From Lineus longissimus (taxonomy: Eukaryota > Nemertea > Pilidiophora > Heteronemertea > Lineidae): a stretch of DNA of 64,000 nt. The DNA lies in contig NC_088326.1 in the NCBI RefSeq assembly GCF_910592395.1, positions 1,245,001 through 1,309,000 on the forward strand. Reading direction: 5' to 3'. The translations under genes and the position numbers were made by a program. The notes under the pieces are model-generated. The model saw only the letters and a list, made by a program, of their open reading frames with translations, had not been told where the DNA came from and ran no database searches. Below, one piece after another: positions 12,701 to 25,309 of this stretch (position 1 is its first letter; the number at the start of each line of letters is the position of its first letter).

Positions 12701-13771
12701 AATATGAAGTGTGTATTTCAGTGACCTGGAGATGTTACAATCTACTCACCTTATCTTGGCGATGTTTCACTAAACATGAGAACACTCTGATGACGGCCGT
12801 CAGTAATTCAAGATCTTTGTGCGGTACGAGCGTGTTGAGTAACTTGATCCCGTTATTCTTGATAATCTCGGTGGCCCCCGCCTCATCTCGTGCTAACACG
12901 ATAAGATTGTTCGCAGCCTGTTAGAAAAGAACAAGATGAAACAGTTATTAAGCATGCTAATTTGATCACAGCATGACCTATTAAGGAGATCTGGAAACAA
13001 ACCTGCTTTTGGCTATAAAGTTAAGAAAAACAATCACCACTTATCAATTCCTTTCGCTGGTGTTTAATTCTATGGTAAGACTTTTGCAACCAGTTTTTGG
13101 AAACTTACAGTAATTTTCTTTTCCCTCTCCATACTCCCCGACGCATCAAACAAGATATTTATCATCTGCTGTAGTTTGCTGTCGAAGCTGTTCTGCTGGA
13201 TGACCTTCTCCTGCATCAGTTTATTCAATCGCCGCAATATCGGCTGGACAGCGGTGTTTTTCGGCTCAACTTTCAAAAGGTGAACGGCATCTTTGTACGC
13301 CTCAGCCATTTTGTCCAAATTCTCGTAGGCCTGACACCTCCTGAACAGGGCCTTTGGGTCATTCGGGCAGATTTCTAAAGCTGAAAAGAGTAATTTTCTG
13401 TTGGTTACAAATTACATTCATCGTCATCATCAATATCACCAGCAGTGTAATCTGGCTCAGGTTTTTCCCCCGACCCTCCCAAATAAAGATATTATTCAAA
13501 ACATTTTTAGATGAATTCTTCCTTATTAACTAATTTGTATTAAAGAAAAGACAATGATGAAACAGCTATTACCTGCTGTAGTATCTTTCAATGCCTCTTC
13601 ATTCTTGTTCATTTTGAGATAACATGCCGCCCGATTCTTATAAAAGGTGGCACTACTGTTATCGCTGTCGGAGAGTTTTAGCGCTCTGGTGTAACAGGAC
13701 AGCGCTTCTTCGTATCTGCCTTCCTTGAAGAACACATTCCCTTCATCTTTGATGGCATCAGCTTCAGTCAT
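6718..13771 (-). CDS. UNC45: UNC45 myosin co-chaperone (TPR + UCS domains)
   Basis: Seventeen coding exons, 5' to 3': 13573-13771, 13109-13380, 12750-12917, 12376-12589, 11979-12146, 11620-11858, 11306-11398, 10597-10731, 10335-10429, 9930-10071, 9238-9417, 8867-8982, 8331-8511, 7990-8105, 7687-7804, 7300-7446, 6718-6990. Together they are 2856 bases, or 951 residues, close to the roughly 930-945 of vertebrate UNC45A and UNC45B. Exons 1-2 encode an N-terminal TPR domain ([40 protein letters not shown]). The middle and C-terminal parts are helical armadillo-like repeats; the last third is the UCS domain, ending ...[13 protein letters not shown]. In the family the TPR binds Hsp90 and the UCS domain folds myosin heads in the cytoplasm. 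An acceptor just upstream of the ATG and a donor at 14089 point to a 5' untranslated exon near 14089-14170. All introns are GT-AG. A single invertebrate-type UNC45 is likely, so I do not assign the A or B form. Confidence 0.95.
7150..7215 (+). repeat. possible decayed tRNA-like SINE head
   Basis: In UNC45 intron 16, AACGTAGTGGTAAACAC resembles a tRNA A box. The downstream GACCCGGGAAACC could be a decayed B-box region. The match is poor and no full SINE body can be seen, so this is tentative. Confidence 0.25.
8633..8752. mobile_element. 120-bp MITE, copy 1 (35-bp terminal inverted repeats)
   Basis: Perfect 35-base inverted arms at 8633-8667 and 8718-8752, starting TGGGTGATATGAATAAAG, flank a 50-base core. 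The element sits in UNC45 intron 12. A second copy of the same length lies at 45023-45142 with its core in the opposite orientation. There is no coding capacity, as expected for a non-autonomous DNA transposon. The target-site duplication is unclear (possibly a short T/TT), so the superfamily is not assigned. Confidence 0.85.
9576..9926 (-). mobile_element. non-LTR retrotransposon fragment (C-terminal tail of ORF2)
   Basis: An open frame inside UNC45 intron 10 encodes a tail typical of the end of LINE ORF2 proteins. It contains [46 protein letters not shown] and a final [16 protein letters not shown], then a stop at 9576-9578. The reverse transcriptase and endonuclease domains are missing, as expected for a 5'-truncated insertion. 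The frame is still open and runs straight on from UNC45 exon 10 (last residues ...SIIDLAK) through the donor site. It fills most of the 512-base intron. The clade is uncertain; the tail resembles those of RTE/CR1-like elements. Confidence 0.75.
12664..12690. repeat. possible lone MITE arm
   Basis: TTGATATGAATAGAGACCAGC in UNC45 intron 3 resembles the arm of the 8633/45023 MITE (TGGGTGATATGAATAAAGACTAGC) with a few changes. No second arm is found. It could be a decayed solo end or chance. Confidence 0.25.
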
Positions 13772-14088
13772 GATGATGCTTTATCCTGGAATAGCAGTAT
13801 TGTTAAACTTGGTTACAATTCAGTCAGGACTAGGCCTCCACAACGAACACAGTCACAGTATCGAGTATGTCATTTGCATGAAAAAGTAAGTAGTCATTCA
13901 ATGCATGCATAGATAGTGACAGTGTTAGCCACCATAAGCCTACTCAGCACTGCACTGCAATGTTCACTACACATGACAAATGCACTGCATATGTAGTGAA
14001 TGTATATTTCAGAAAAGGGATTTCCCCTCAGATTTTCGTGAAAACGCTATCAAAATGAACTCAAAAGCTGGTAAAAAGTTGTGCCTAC

Positions 14089-14290
14089 CTTCCTTCTAAC
14101 AAAGAACTCGGACTCTAAGAAGTTAAAACAGGAGGGATGCTATAAATAAGTGATCTAGTACGTTCTGAAGATTATTACAGGTATCATGCCTTGTTTGGAA
14201 AACCCCCAGGTAATTTCCGGTTCCGTTCCGGGTAGGATTCCCTGAATTGTGGTTGGATGACGTCATCACACTCGTCCGCAATCGTCTGCA
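14089..14290. promoter_or_regulatory. UNC45 5' exon and divergent promoter with CRE
   Basis: A minus-strand donor at 14089 marks a likely untranslated first exon of UNC45. Just beyond it lie ETS-like TTTCCGG (about 14213) and a perfect cAMP response element TGACGTCA at 14258-14265. A strong plus-strand donor at about 14392 (GCG|GTAAGTTG) lies 130 bases further on, so this may be a bidirectional promoter. Factor binding is inferred from motifs only. Confidence 0.5.
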
Positions 14291-16813
14291 ACTTGGTAAA
14301 TTCGCTGAGCGGGAGCTTCAAAATTTCTCTTAAAAAAACTTCGATTTTACGTTTCTTTTCGCAAGTAAAGACTTTTTTGGCGGTAAGTTGATAGATAAGA
14401 TATCATAGCTCAAACATACATAGATTTTGACCCGTTTCTTTCAATTTTGATTCAGTATTTCATAATTTTTGTGCAGTGGGCAAAAAATTGTCATGGCGCC
14501 CACATTTTTGACAAATCATGAAATGGGCGTTCATCTCCTCCAAAAAAAATGTCGGTTGGGAGTTCCAGCATCCCGGTCGAGTTGCCTGATTCAGAAATTT
14601 ATGTTCTTTTCGTATTTCTCCGTCTGGTGAACTAGATTTTATGAATAATTTGAGCGTTTTTTCGATTGAAAAACGTGCACCAAAAAATTATAGGCGCATG
14701 GGCGAGAACGGAATACAATGTCTCCGTGGCAATGGCGCATGCCTGCTGACCATGTGCATTGTGTGTGCATTGGATTGGATCAGTGTTGAGTTCAGAAGAG
14801 GGTTTAATATCGAAAATATGAGAGGAGTTAGTGGGATTTAAAAGGGGTGCTCCTGAGTCCTATGGCTAATCATTACAAAATGAGGAAGGAGAAACTCTAA
14901 GGCCCATGCCCATGAGCATGGGAGTAAATTAGGCACTTTAAGGGACAATATAGGCAGCAGCTAGGCAGGCAAGATAAAGTTACACAAAGCCGCCAATAGG
15001 GGTCTCTCACATGTCACAGTAGGGCGAGCTACTACAGGATGCTTACAACGAGGACAGTTGGGACGATTGTTCGACAGGAAGTATGACAGTACCTGCCACA
15101 TTCTTACAAGGTTGGGCTGAGTGTGGTACTTGAGGATTATGGGGAGTACCCCCCCAGAATTGTGATTATCAAAAATTGATGCATTATCTTTAAGTGTTTG
15201 CCTTCTTTTTCAGCCTGTTTTCATGAGGTAGTTTGGCAACCCATCATCTTCATTCTCAATCTTAGATGGACGGTCCTGTTCTAGTGAAGAATCCATCGTC
15301 TGTCATAATCCATCCCGGCCACCGCATCTGAGGGACTTTGTCAGGACATGGTTGAGGTAGTGTATTACTGTATGCAGTAAAAGTTAGCTTGTTAGTGATG
15401 AAAGTGTGGTTTTGCAGCGCTTAGAGAGTGAAGAGTCCGAAGACTGTGACACCACACCACATTCATTGAGAGACCAGTAATGAATGACAACGACATGATC
15501 TATGAACAGGGGCGATGGCAACTTGCTGTGCCACATACAAGGTGACCATTTCAACTGGACTACCCTACCATAAGAAATTGTGAACCAGTCAGCAAGATGA
15601 TGAACGCTTCAGGATTGAAGAAATCAAGAATCTCTTTGTGTTCTATCCTACAAAAATCTAATGGTTTGAGTTCTTTTTCAGCCTGGATTTAAGATCATTG
15701 GAGAGAACCAGAACCGCTACAGTAGAATGCCTGGGTTTGTTCAGCGGGAGTGGATGTCACCGAGGCTTTCCAAGGGAGACTCGTACAACAGTAGAAGAAG
15801 ACGGAACAGTTTGGTTGGGCGTAGCTAAGTATCAATCGACTAACTGTCAACCAAAGGGGTGGAGGCCTGCGTGCGGCATGAAGTTTCTTGTCAGTCATTC
15901 TGCTGTAATTTTGCAGTTTGAAAAGTCCTTGCCTCTGATCCAATGCAGTCAAGCTCCCAACATAGTGATGCCAGTCATTGCACTTGTTATGGTTGACAAT
16001 GACAATTAAGCTAAATAAAGTTTTTGAATTGTCGGAAGACGAGGAGAAGGCCTCTAAAACAGGATGCCTTGCTGTATATTTACTAATTAGCCACCTCAAC
16101 TAGGCAATCTTGCTATGAAGAAATATCAACAGCCAGTCAACGAAAGGATGGAAGCTCCAGGATGTCAAGTGTCAGAGAATTTATACGTGTCTAATGGCAT
16201 ACAAATTTATGCTAGTTATAATAGTTTGGTTTTCATTTCAGCTGAGGTCCAAGATTGGTGCTGCATCTGTCACATAGTCCCAGGGAAACCATCACAGGAT
16301 GCTTGGAGATGCTTCTAACCTCACATCGGGAACGCCTGCTGTGAACAGTAGCTGAGGGCTGCACCAAGCAAAAGAGTTGTAATTCCCGCCATGTTGCCTG
16401 CAGCATGAACAGCAGAACTGGAGAAACATAGAGCATTTTGTGTTAGTTTTCAAATTTACTTAGAGTTGGTGTAACATTCAACTTGAATATATTGTCACAG
16501 AGACTATGCAAGGCTGCCGACAGAGACATAATTGTGGTTGATGCCAAGGAGGGTCCTCATTCACTTCCTACCTTGGCAATCAAGAAGTGGCATGTTAGTT
16601 TGTTTAGTAACAAATATGCTCTGCTGTTGGGATGATTCCATTTGACAAATCTGAGACAGCGATTCAGATTCTAGGACTTGGTGAGAAAGTGACAGCTGGT
16701 CAGTAAGAAGACTCGCCATCGTATAAAGTATAAGAGAAATTTGGTGGTAGACAGGCTGAGGACATCCTTGCAGTAAACAGTAAACAGTGCAGCTGATCAA
16801 AGATGGTATAGCA

Positions 16814-16880
16814 CCTTGGTCCTACTGGTTAACAAGTCTAGGCTAGTTCACTACCGAGGGTTGCAGGTCCCGTACTACGG
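16814..16880 (+). repeat. tRNA-like SINE head, decayed
   Basis: TGGTCCTACTGGTTAACAAG followed 30 bases later by CGAGGGTTGCAGGTCCCG matches the A-box and B-box layout of tRNA-derived SINEs (compare GGTTCGAATCCC). No intact acceptor stem is seen, so it is not a functional tRNA gene. Confidence 0.4.
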
Positions 16881-19152
16881 CCAACTTCTCACCAAGATTT
16901 GCTGACTCCTGTGGCAACACCATTTGGACTGGAGATCAGAGGACAACAACAATGGAAGGAATCTATCTGAATTCAAGGTTTGTTGGGAGGTTGAACTGAC
17001 GTGTACGTTATGTGATTACATGCTTGATGAATTCAAGATTAGAACTTAGAAGGAAAAGAAGGCTTCACTGTAAAAGGCTTATATTTCTCCAGGGATATCG
17101 AGGCAGTGAGCAAGGTGGAATTGACGAAAACCTGAGCAAGATGAGATCACTGAATTGCACTTCAAAAAGGAAAGCAAACGAAACTTATTTTTGTTTTACT
17201 CGTAATCTAAGTGTCATTATCATTATTTCAGCATTGGTTCACACAGAAGGTCCTTGGATGGTACAGCACGTGCAAGATATTGTGAGGATGAAGGGGGCGA
17301 TGAAGACTTCGAGTGCAACAAAATACCTGGACAATCAATTTGACAGCAGAGAGAATTGCTTGTTTTCAGTGTAGGCCTAAAGATTTTCAACTACATGTAC
17401 ATGTATAAATTGAGTTCTGCTGTACTACAACCAGAACTGAATGGAATGTCTGCCTCCTGGACAGGTGGCTTACTCTCAGAGAGCCTTAAAACTATTCATC
17501 CTCCTGGACAGAGGGAAAGAATGTCGCTAGATTTCTTGTTAGTTCTAGAGTTCGTTTTCTTGTTCAAGGATCCAGACATGGACGTTAATCATCGGTGATC
17601 TTTCTGAGAGGCAAACCAACACCCTTCTGGTATTCTAGGCACTGTAGTTTACTGATAACTTTTGTATAGCTTGGGTAGTGAAGTGACTTGTTATGTTGTC
17701 GGTTTTAAAAGCTATGCGATTTGTTGCATTGAACTTTCCTGAGATGGTTGGACTGGGTCCACTGAATGTGATGAAATATTAATCAACACCTTTTTACAAA
17801 TGTAATGAATTGTTAGCATTTTGGTGTAACTCCATATAACTGTCAGGTGATTGCCCTCTGAACTGGTGACACTCTGATTGGTCGGAAGTGTCATTATCGT
17901 CCATCCCTTTAAACAAAATTTGAGACCTGATTGTCCCTTTGTTAGCACCTGAGAGATGGTGACCTCAAAGGGGCAGGACGGTGGTTAAGTCTATTACGAA
18001 TGGATACCACAATCGGGCGAGTCGGGTGGAGGCTATTTGGAAACCATTGCACTATCCTGAATCTGCGGTGGGTTGGTACCCCACGCTACGTAAGGAGAAG
18101 GTTTCCTTGTAAAACTTGTTCCACGTTAATAGGCGGTACCGAGAAAAGATGAGAAGATGCGAATTGCCGCCATGTGAATATGTCCGTTGATCAGCTAGTG
18201 CCAACCCGGTCACTGTCTCCTTGGTCACCATGCCTCGGTCAATGAGCAGGCAAAGCACCCAATGGCTCCGTCAGGAGTACATCGTCAACTTCAGCCTGTA
18301 GTCAAACCGGTACGCACAAATATCTTAGCTGCTAGTGATGGACGTGTTGCTTTTCATCAGGGTAATACAGTACCTCTGTATACAATGACCCCATTTTTTG
18401 TTGGATTCATTTTAGCTGAGGGGTGGTCAATAATGAGAATTTGCGGCCAGTCTGATTGTCACCAGTTAAGAGAGTGATTACCTGACAGTTATGTGGAGTT
18501 CCCCCAATGTGTTAACTCTTTCATTCCATTTGTAAATTAGCGTTGCTTGTTTCACAATCGCAATCATTGGGCCTTTTGTCCTTAGCAAGATTTGAAGTTG
18601 TGAGAAAAAGCACTGATCACTTATCACAGATTGTGAAATTTGTTGTAAATTTGTGTTGCTTCTTTTGTCCTTGGCAAATGTAGGTGAGAAGTTTTCAGAA
18701 ATACTTGAGATTGTATCATCCTGCTTCAAACTTTGTCATGTTTGTTGTTCCAGCTCTGGATGTGATTTAAAATTAGTGCCTTTCATTCATTTGTATTTAT
18801 TAGAATAAAAATTGTCCAATTTGTTTGGTTTGCTGAAGTGTAAGGCATAACATTGCGGGATTGGAGCTGCAAAAGAAATGAAATTATAAGCCTCATTTCA
18901 AGCCAAATGCTTTGCAAGGAAAGCATTGTCTCTACATCCCTGTTGGAGTAAACACCAAGCAATAATTTCTTTGACTGGCTGGCACTACAGAGAAACTATC
19001 TGAAGAATACTGAGAGTTTTGCCTTGCAATTTTGGATGTAAAATGCCCAAAAAAATGTAAGCTCCAGTCCTGAATTGGTTATGAATAGGTGTTTTTAAAT
19101 TGCTTGGCCCTGCCAAGATATTTGACCTTTTATGAAATCTGCCAAATTTTTG

Positions 19153-19310
19153 TATTGCCTGGGACAATGTCACAATCTGTCAGGATACTCCAGGAGGGAC
19201 GTCCAAGCCATGGGTGTCTACACCAACTTTTAATCTATTGCCTGGGACAATGTCGCAACCAGTGATGACTCCAGTAGTGAAGCCTTTCATGCAGATTGTG
19301 ACATTGTCCC
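19153..19310. repeat. nested direct and inverted repeat
   Basis: TATTGCCTGGGACAATGTC occurs twice directly (19153-19171 and 19236-19254). GGGACAATGTCACAATCTG at 19161-19179 has a perfect 19-base reverse complement at 19292-19310. A related GAGACAATGTCACAA lies at 19521. This could be the remains of a small transposon or a folded element near the end of the PRPF3 3' untranslated region. Confidence 0.55.
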
Positions 19311-19623
19311 ATCTATGAGTGGTTGTTCAAATGGTCCATGCCATGTGACCAAGCTAGGCGATGTGCCCGAGACAGTCTGTGCTGCTACCTGTTGTATCAA
19401 TCTTGCACTGCAGGGGATCTGGGGAGGGAAGGTTGCTTGTTCCCCATTCTCCCTGGATGAAAATTCATAAGGAGCCATTATTTGATTAGGGAAGGCACAT
19501 GTCTTGTATATCTCCCTGTAGAGACAATGTCACAACCAATCTAACAGCAGTAGCTGCTACCATGTATCTTTTTGTGTCACTTGGTGCAACTTGACAAAGA
19601 AAAACAAAGGAACTAACACATAG

Positions 19624-19632
19624 ATTTTATTG
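19624..19632 (-). other. poly(A) signal, PRPF3
   Basis: TTTATT on the plus strand reads AATAAA on the minus strand, about 460 bases past the PRPF3 stop. It is the best candidate for the transcript end. Confidence 0.5.
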
Positions 19633-20086
19633 TCCATCCTTACTAAATTCCATAGTAACTTGGAGCAATGTACACACTAACACATTTACAATGCGACTCG
19701 ACTGTTAATATTCCAACTCGCATCCTAAATATTTGAATTTTTAATGCTTTTTATAAGTAATGATAACAAGCATGTTGTTGACAAAAGTGAAGTTTATGCG
19801 TCTCTCACAGACACTACATGTTCCTCCTTGAACAAGGCCTGTCCTGAAGATCTTCACAACACCTGTCTTTTGTTTGGCCTCCACAGAGGCATCAACGAGC
19901 TCAGGCTTATACACTGCGAAGACTGAGCTCATCAATGAGAAGTGACCAAACCGATGTACAAGCCAACAACCAAGATTGTGGATTGTTCACTAACCAGTAT
20001 ACCACAGTATTTCTGATTTCTTATCCTGTAGCAGTGGCAGTACTGCAGTTAGTTCAAAGGAATCGATAATAGTCCTGATTTTCGTC

Positions 20087-23000
20087 TCATAAATTGTCTC
20101 CCGCTGCCTCCAAGACTGCTCCACTGTACGCCAAGTCCCAGTATTCCTCCACATTGTGTTTTTTAAACTGCTCACGGGCAAATGTTTCTGTCGGACAGAA
20201 CTTGAAGATGATATCTGAGAAAGATCGGTTCTTCGTCATGCCCTGAAAAGAAAGTTTCAGACTTGAGAAAACTCAAAAATATTTTCATTCGTCATTTATT
20301 TTTTGAGTAAATTTATGGAGAAACAGATCAGAGATATCCTTAATCTACGACTTCAGACCAAATCCTCATCATCATCCTTTCAGCCTAATTTTCAACTCCC
20401 AGATATGCTGGGCAATATTCTTCCGTATCCTTCCGTATGGGAATCACATCAGCATGAGCTCACCTCCCAAACTAAATCACATTTGTTGACCTTCTTTTCC
20501 CCATCTTCATCCACATCTGTTTTGTCCTTCGTTTTATCTTCAGCCCATTTGATTCGGTCGAGCATCAAGTGACGGAACTTTTTCTGTTGTTTCGGCCCTG
20601 CAAAAAGAACATTTGGATCGCAATATCATACATGTAGCTGACCAATACGAGATACTCTAGGTTTGGCCAAACTCTTCCTGTCAGATTATGCCATGCGGCC
20701 AGAAGTTGTTTCCAAGCGTTTCATCCAGTAGAAAGACGTACCATGGTCAGCTTAGTGTCATTGTTATTTTGTTGCAAGAAGATTACGCGGCCTTTTTCAT
20801 TTGGTATTTGTGTTTACCTCCTTCCACTACGACAACATTACAATCCTTGAAGAGGACAACGAAACCAGTCATGAAGAGTTGTTTACAGTTTGCCTCGACC
20901 TTGTACTTTTTGGCGGGATTGTTCAGGTTTCGAACCCTGAAAATGGAATACAGAATTATATTTCACGACATTGGATTGAAAACTCAGTCTTTTGGCCCAA
21001 CCTTATCCTCTTTAATGTACATTTGATAGAAGCCACCTAATAATTTTCCTTCATACAGGCCACCTAGTGACCTAACTCTGACTCACTGAGATGAACATCA
21101 ATGCTACTTGCTTTTCATTCTGCTCCTGGGTGGTCTCCTGCCTCCTGCTTCAGTTGGGGAAACCCTGCCTTGGTACTTACCTATAGACCGAGACGTACAC
21201 GCCTAATGACGTATCCTCTTTAAGTTTTCGGCACTTCTTCTCCCGCCGCTGGTCGGGTGTAAGTTTTCTTTGTGCGTTGGCTTCTTCATGAGCTCTGAAA
21301 CAAGGACACATGCAGCCTTGAGCGTATGGTGATAACCAATATTTGATCATTATCACACCTGAAGGGAACCCTATCTTTTACTATCAGTCTCAATCTCAAA
21401 ATCAAACTTTCGGCATTTGCTTGCGACACCCCACACACAAAATTAACCTCAAGTTGGCTAACTGGACATTCCCATTGACCAGGGAGCATGCAATGGAGAC
21501 AATGAAAGCAACTTCACAAGGGAACAGCCTAGGAATACGCAGCCTAAAACTGCTGCCATGTCTCCTGAAACTGAACGTGTCATCTCGTTACCACTTACTT
21601 TTGTCTCTTTGCCATCTGTGCCCTGACGTGGGCCTCAACTTTCGTTGGGTCTTGCACTGCCTCGTTACCGAGGACCCGCATAAGATTTGCCATCCTCACT
21701 TTAGGTTCTGGCGGTGGCTGAAGACCGAGGCGAATCTTCTCCTGCGTTTCTTTCTGCACCTCATTTCGAGTTTGCCGGCGCAATTTTTTCCGTTCTTTTT
21801 TCGTCAGGATGACCGGGATGCTAACAGGCTTGTCTGTCTCAGCTGGAATTTTCAAAGGAAAATTAGAAAATCTGCTATCAGTAAAAGTTGTTGGTGTGTT
21901 ACTGAGGTGATTCTCTGTCTCTTTTGTAAAATTTTCATTGTTGAGCATTTGGCAACATTTGTAATGTCGGTACACACTGCAATCTCATCAATATTGATAC
22001 TAATTCTACTCACCAGGTGGCTTCATCGTAATAGGATGCTCGACGAGACGGGTTATTCCTTCAAACAGGCCAATGTCGATTTCGTCATTTTCGTCGATTA
22101 CGTTTTCATATTGTTCGCCGCGGAGGATGATACTATCCCACCATTCTGTGTCTGGTATTTCACCCTCACTCTGGAAAATTGATTAAACATTTCAACTTAG
22201 GTCAAAATAACAAAACAAAAACATTCTGATTGCTTCCTGCATCATGACGAAATGACTTCCCGCCATCATGCTACACGTGCAGCCTGCGGTAGCCTCCTGC
22301 ACCCTGCCCAGGGAGAGTCACTAGGCCATTGCACCAATTTGTGCCCAGCGACACCAGCATCTGACACTCACTTCGTCAACTCAGAGAAGTCGCAGTTTGA
22401 AAGGGTTTGAAATACATACCAGTTCTTTCTTGGGGGCGATCGTAGCCAGCTTAGCCGCTGAGGCGATACCAGTTTTCTTGGCAGTCTGAGCGATGTCAGC
22501 TTGAAGTTTCTCAAGTTGAGCCTGGAGAGAAAGAACGGTTGAAACATGAATATCTGCCTATATTTGCCACATTGGGAACAAGGTTGTCATCATTTACCAG
22601 CTTTTTCAGTGGAAATAAGCACATTATATTGGATCAATTCCCTTACTTGGTGGTCCTCTTTACAGACTCCACATCTTTCTAGACGAGCAATGGTAATGGA
22701 AACACTTTCGTCACGGTTGTATGTAGTTTTTGGAGGATAACAGTCCCCTAACCTTCAGTGATGATGGTCAGTCTCATGATACCTACCTTAGTCCTCATTC
22801 TCTGAGCCAACTGCTGAAACTTTCCCTCCTCATGAAACCTGAATGATCTCTTCGTCCTCCCAGATCCTCGTATACTGACACGCGTATCGAAAAATTTCGA
22901 CTCTGCAATATCCTCGGGAGCTTTCTCGGAGAGATTGTGCTTGAATTGTTCTCGGCGTTTCGCATGGATGTTGGCCTTTAGGGTCGGCATGTGGTGTGTC

Positions 23001-24665
23001 AGTTGCACTGCTTCTCCAGTGTTGACATCAATGGTGCGGCCCATTTCGTCCAAGTAGACAGGTGCTGGTCTGTACTGGCCAGATGCGCTGGAATACAGAA
23101 TTTATCAAGTTTTAGTATCTATTGATATATCTCCTTCTGTTATCTAGCCAAATGGAATTTCATAGCCAGAGCCAAATTTGTTTTATAATAGAGCAGAACC
23201 AGAGCCACCAAGATATGCCAACCTTGCAAGATTGTAGATGAGAGAGTGGTAAGCATAAGAATGCTGCAACAGCCTAGATTTTCACAAAAGCCATATTGAA
23301 GGATGGTACTGGGAAGTTTTGAACATCGAAATATTCTGGGGACCAGCCACATTTTCAAGACAAGTTGTCCAAAGCTTACCCAGGAGCCTGTGCTATTATC
23401 TTCCTGAAAGGAAAATTTTTTTGATGAAACAATTGAACAAGATGAAAGCAAGAGGTGTAAAAAAACATATAACCCTGCAGGTTTACAGCTAACATGTTTT
23501 AGGATTTAATGAAAGTTCCATATTTTTCCCCTGGCCAATCCTTATCCTTTTCTATCAAGGACACTAGTTTTGGTCCAAATTAGTTGTTTACCTTCAGTTT
23601 GACCTCTCTAAATCAGGACACCTCTCTCTATTAAGTACAGCACTTGTCAGTCCCAAGAGTGTCCTTGATGGAGAGGTTCTACTGTATGTATCTTGGATAT
23701 CACAAAACCATTTACTTACTGCCCACCAACTGCATTAGCAGTCCCCAAGCCTGCATTCAACAACTGTGCTTGAATCTTCTCCTGCAAAGCCTTGGCACGT
23801 TTCTCCTTGTCTGACATATCTTGTGGTGGTGGTTCTTGCCGTGGCGGCTGGGAGGGCATGGGTATAGGCACGGGCATTGTCGCCTGGAGTTGAATCTTCC
23901 TCTGTTGGATCATGCGTTGGGCATTCGCCATCATCTCTTTGATCTAGAGGAAAAAACAAGCCATAAGTACACACATACTCTTCTGATGAAACTAAACAAA
24001 CCAACAACATCAAACAACCCCAGTGAAAAATTTTTTTATAAAAGCCACTGATAATATTACCTTATCTGCTGTTAGCTGCCCGGGACTAGGAGCACCAGGC
24101 TCTGGTACAGCAGTCACAGCATCCTCTATCTTCCGTACTTTCTTTGCCTCTGGTGGCACTATTTCTTCTGGAGGTATCTCAGACTTATCTCTGTCTCTCT
24201 CCCTCTCTCTGTCACCTTCCTTTCTTTTTCGTGATTTTTTACTCGAAGAACCAAAATCTGAGATCACTTCGAAGAGTTTTTCAGTGAAGCCTTTAGCCTG
24301 CTTTTCGTCCAGAATTGATGCTAGTTTATCTGAAAGTTATAACAAAATATAAAATCTTGAGTTATTACTAGTGTCCGACGCCAAAGGCTTTACTGGCACA
24401 AGTAGCTACATGTACCAACCCCATTTTTGGCAAGGGGGTTCACCACAGACAATTTATGTTCCGGACTAAGATAGGGCGTTATGCCAAGGAAATCACCTCG
24501 ATAGCCTGCATCTGACTTACCTCTTGTCTTTCTCCTATCATAACCTTTGTCCACACAGTTGAGAGCCGCTGTCACAAGAGTTGATTCACTGAAGCCCAAG
24601 AACTTCTGGACAGCTCGGTCAATCATCGGGCGCAGAATGTCTAGGTCTTTACGTGACATCGCCAT
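20087..24665 (-). CDS. PRPF3: PRPF3, U4/U6 small nuclear ribonucleoprotein Prp3
   Basis: Twelve coding exons: 24521-24665, 24061-24329, 23720-23943, 22787-23087, 22420-22521, 22014-22170, 21599-21842, 21181-21294, 20818-20936, 20464-20597 and 20087-20242 are eleven blocks seen clearly, and a 5' untranslated exon precedes them (so twelve exons in all). The coding total is 1965 bases, or 654 residues, a little shorter than human (683 as I recall). Residues 1-80 are the PWI-like domain ([29 protein letters not shown]). A charged RE-rich and proline-rich linker follows. Next is the conserved PRP3 domain ([17 protein letters not shown], then [39 protein letters not shown]). The C-terminal DUF1115 domain ends [19 protein letters not shown]. 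In the family it holds the U4/U6 duplex in the tri-snRNP in the nucleus. The start at 24665 fits the homologue and lies 35 bases inside its exon. Confidence 0.95.
23601..23688. repeat. dispersed repeat family R1, copy 1
   Basis: GACCTCTCTAAATCAGGACACC at one end and GTGTCCTTGATGGAGAGG then TTCTACTG at the other form an imperfect inverted repeat. Related copies lie at 39261-39418 and 58388-58453. It sits in PRPF3 intron 3. Probably a non-autonomous DNA element. Confidence 0.6.
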
Positions 24666-25309
24666 CTTGGAATTTTTTGGGAGAAGTTTGTTCCAGATGA
24701 CTGGAAAGAAATAACATGAAAGCATGATCACTAGATCACGAAGCTAGGTTTTCAATATTCTGCCGCGCACTTCTCTTTTTATGGCTGGGTTCTCCGAACT
24801 CAGGTAGCAAAGTGACAGATATTTGGCATGACCAAGTCAAGAGTAAGAGTACTAAGAGTAAGACACACATCACACTCACAGGTTTTCAATCAAAGCCAAA
24901 ACAAACGTAAATAGTGGCACAATGAGTAGATTGATTAGCCCAAGGTCGACTTGGTCGTTATCATTCTACTAATGATTTTGATGAAAACAGGGTGAGTAGA
25001 CTTGAGGCCAGTGTAAGGTACAGGTGTCAGTCGAAGCTATTATATTACAGCATTAGATTGTACAATGTACAGTGATTATTTATCCGACAACATAACCCAT
25101 GGAAATGTCTGTAGAAAATGAGCGTGAACAGGCTACAGGGTTCTATTTTCGGACACCAACATTTTCAGTACCTGCTCCTTACTTGCTACAGATGATTTTA
25201 GTGATAAAAGCTTTATGGCATAGTTTATCAAATAAATAATATTTTAGGGTAGCCAGGACAACGAAAATGCTTTTATTTTGAAATATTGTAATGCACACGT
25301 TCCGCTTAC

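Larger units (their letters stand above)
14300..19600. other. no coding gene; possible spliced non-coding transcript (+)
   Basis: There is no exon chain with protein-like content on either strand over 5 kb. There are several good plus-strand splice signals: a donor at 14392 and acceptors of the TTTTCAG type at about 15216, 15682, 16240, 17231 and 18416. These would allow a non-coding RNA divergent from UNC45. I checked the RTGATGA motifs (15398, 15597, 17768) for C/D snoRNAs and found no matching D box and terminal stem. The 3' end overlaps the PRPF3 3' untranslated region on the other strand. Confidence 0.3.

Noticed and set aside
15390-17880. C/D box snoRNAs in a host gene
   Set aside because: RTGATGA motifs occur at 15398, 15597 and 17768, but a D box at the right distance with a terminal stem was not found for any.
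21343-22182. 279-codon open frame on the plus strand, the longest in the window
   Set aside because: It lies opposite two PRPF3 exons and their introns; the minus-strand sequence is strongly conserved PRP3 domain. The plus-strand product has biased, non-protein-like composition.
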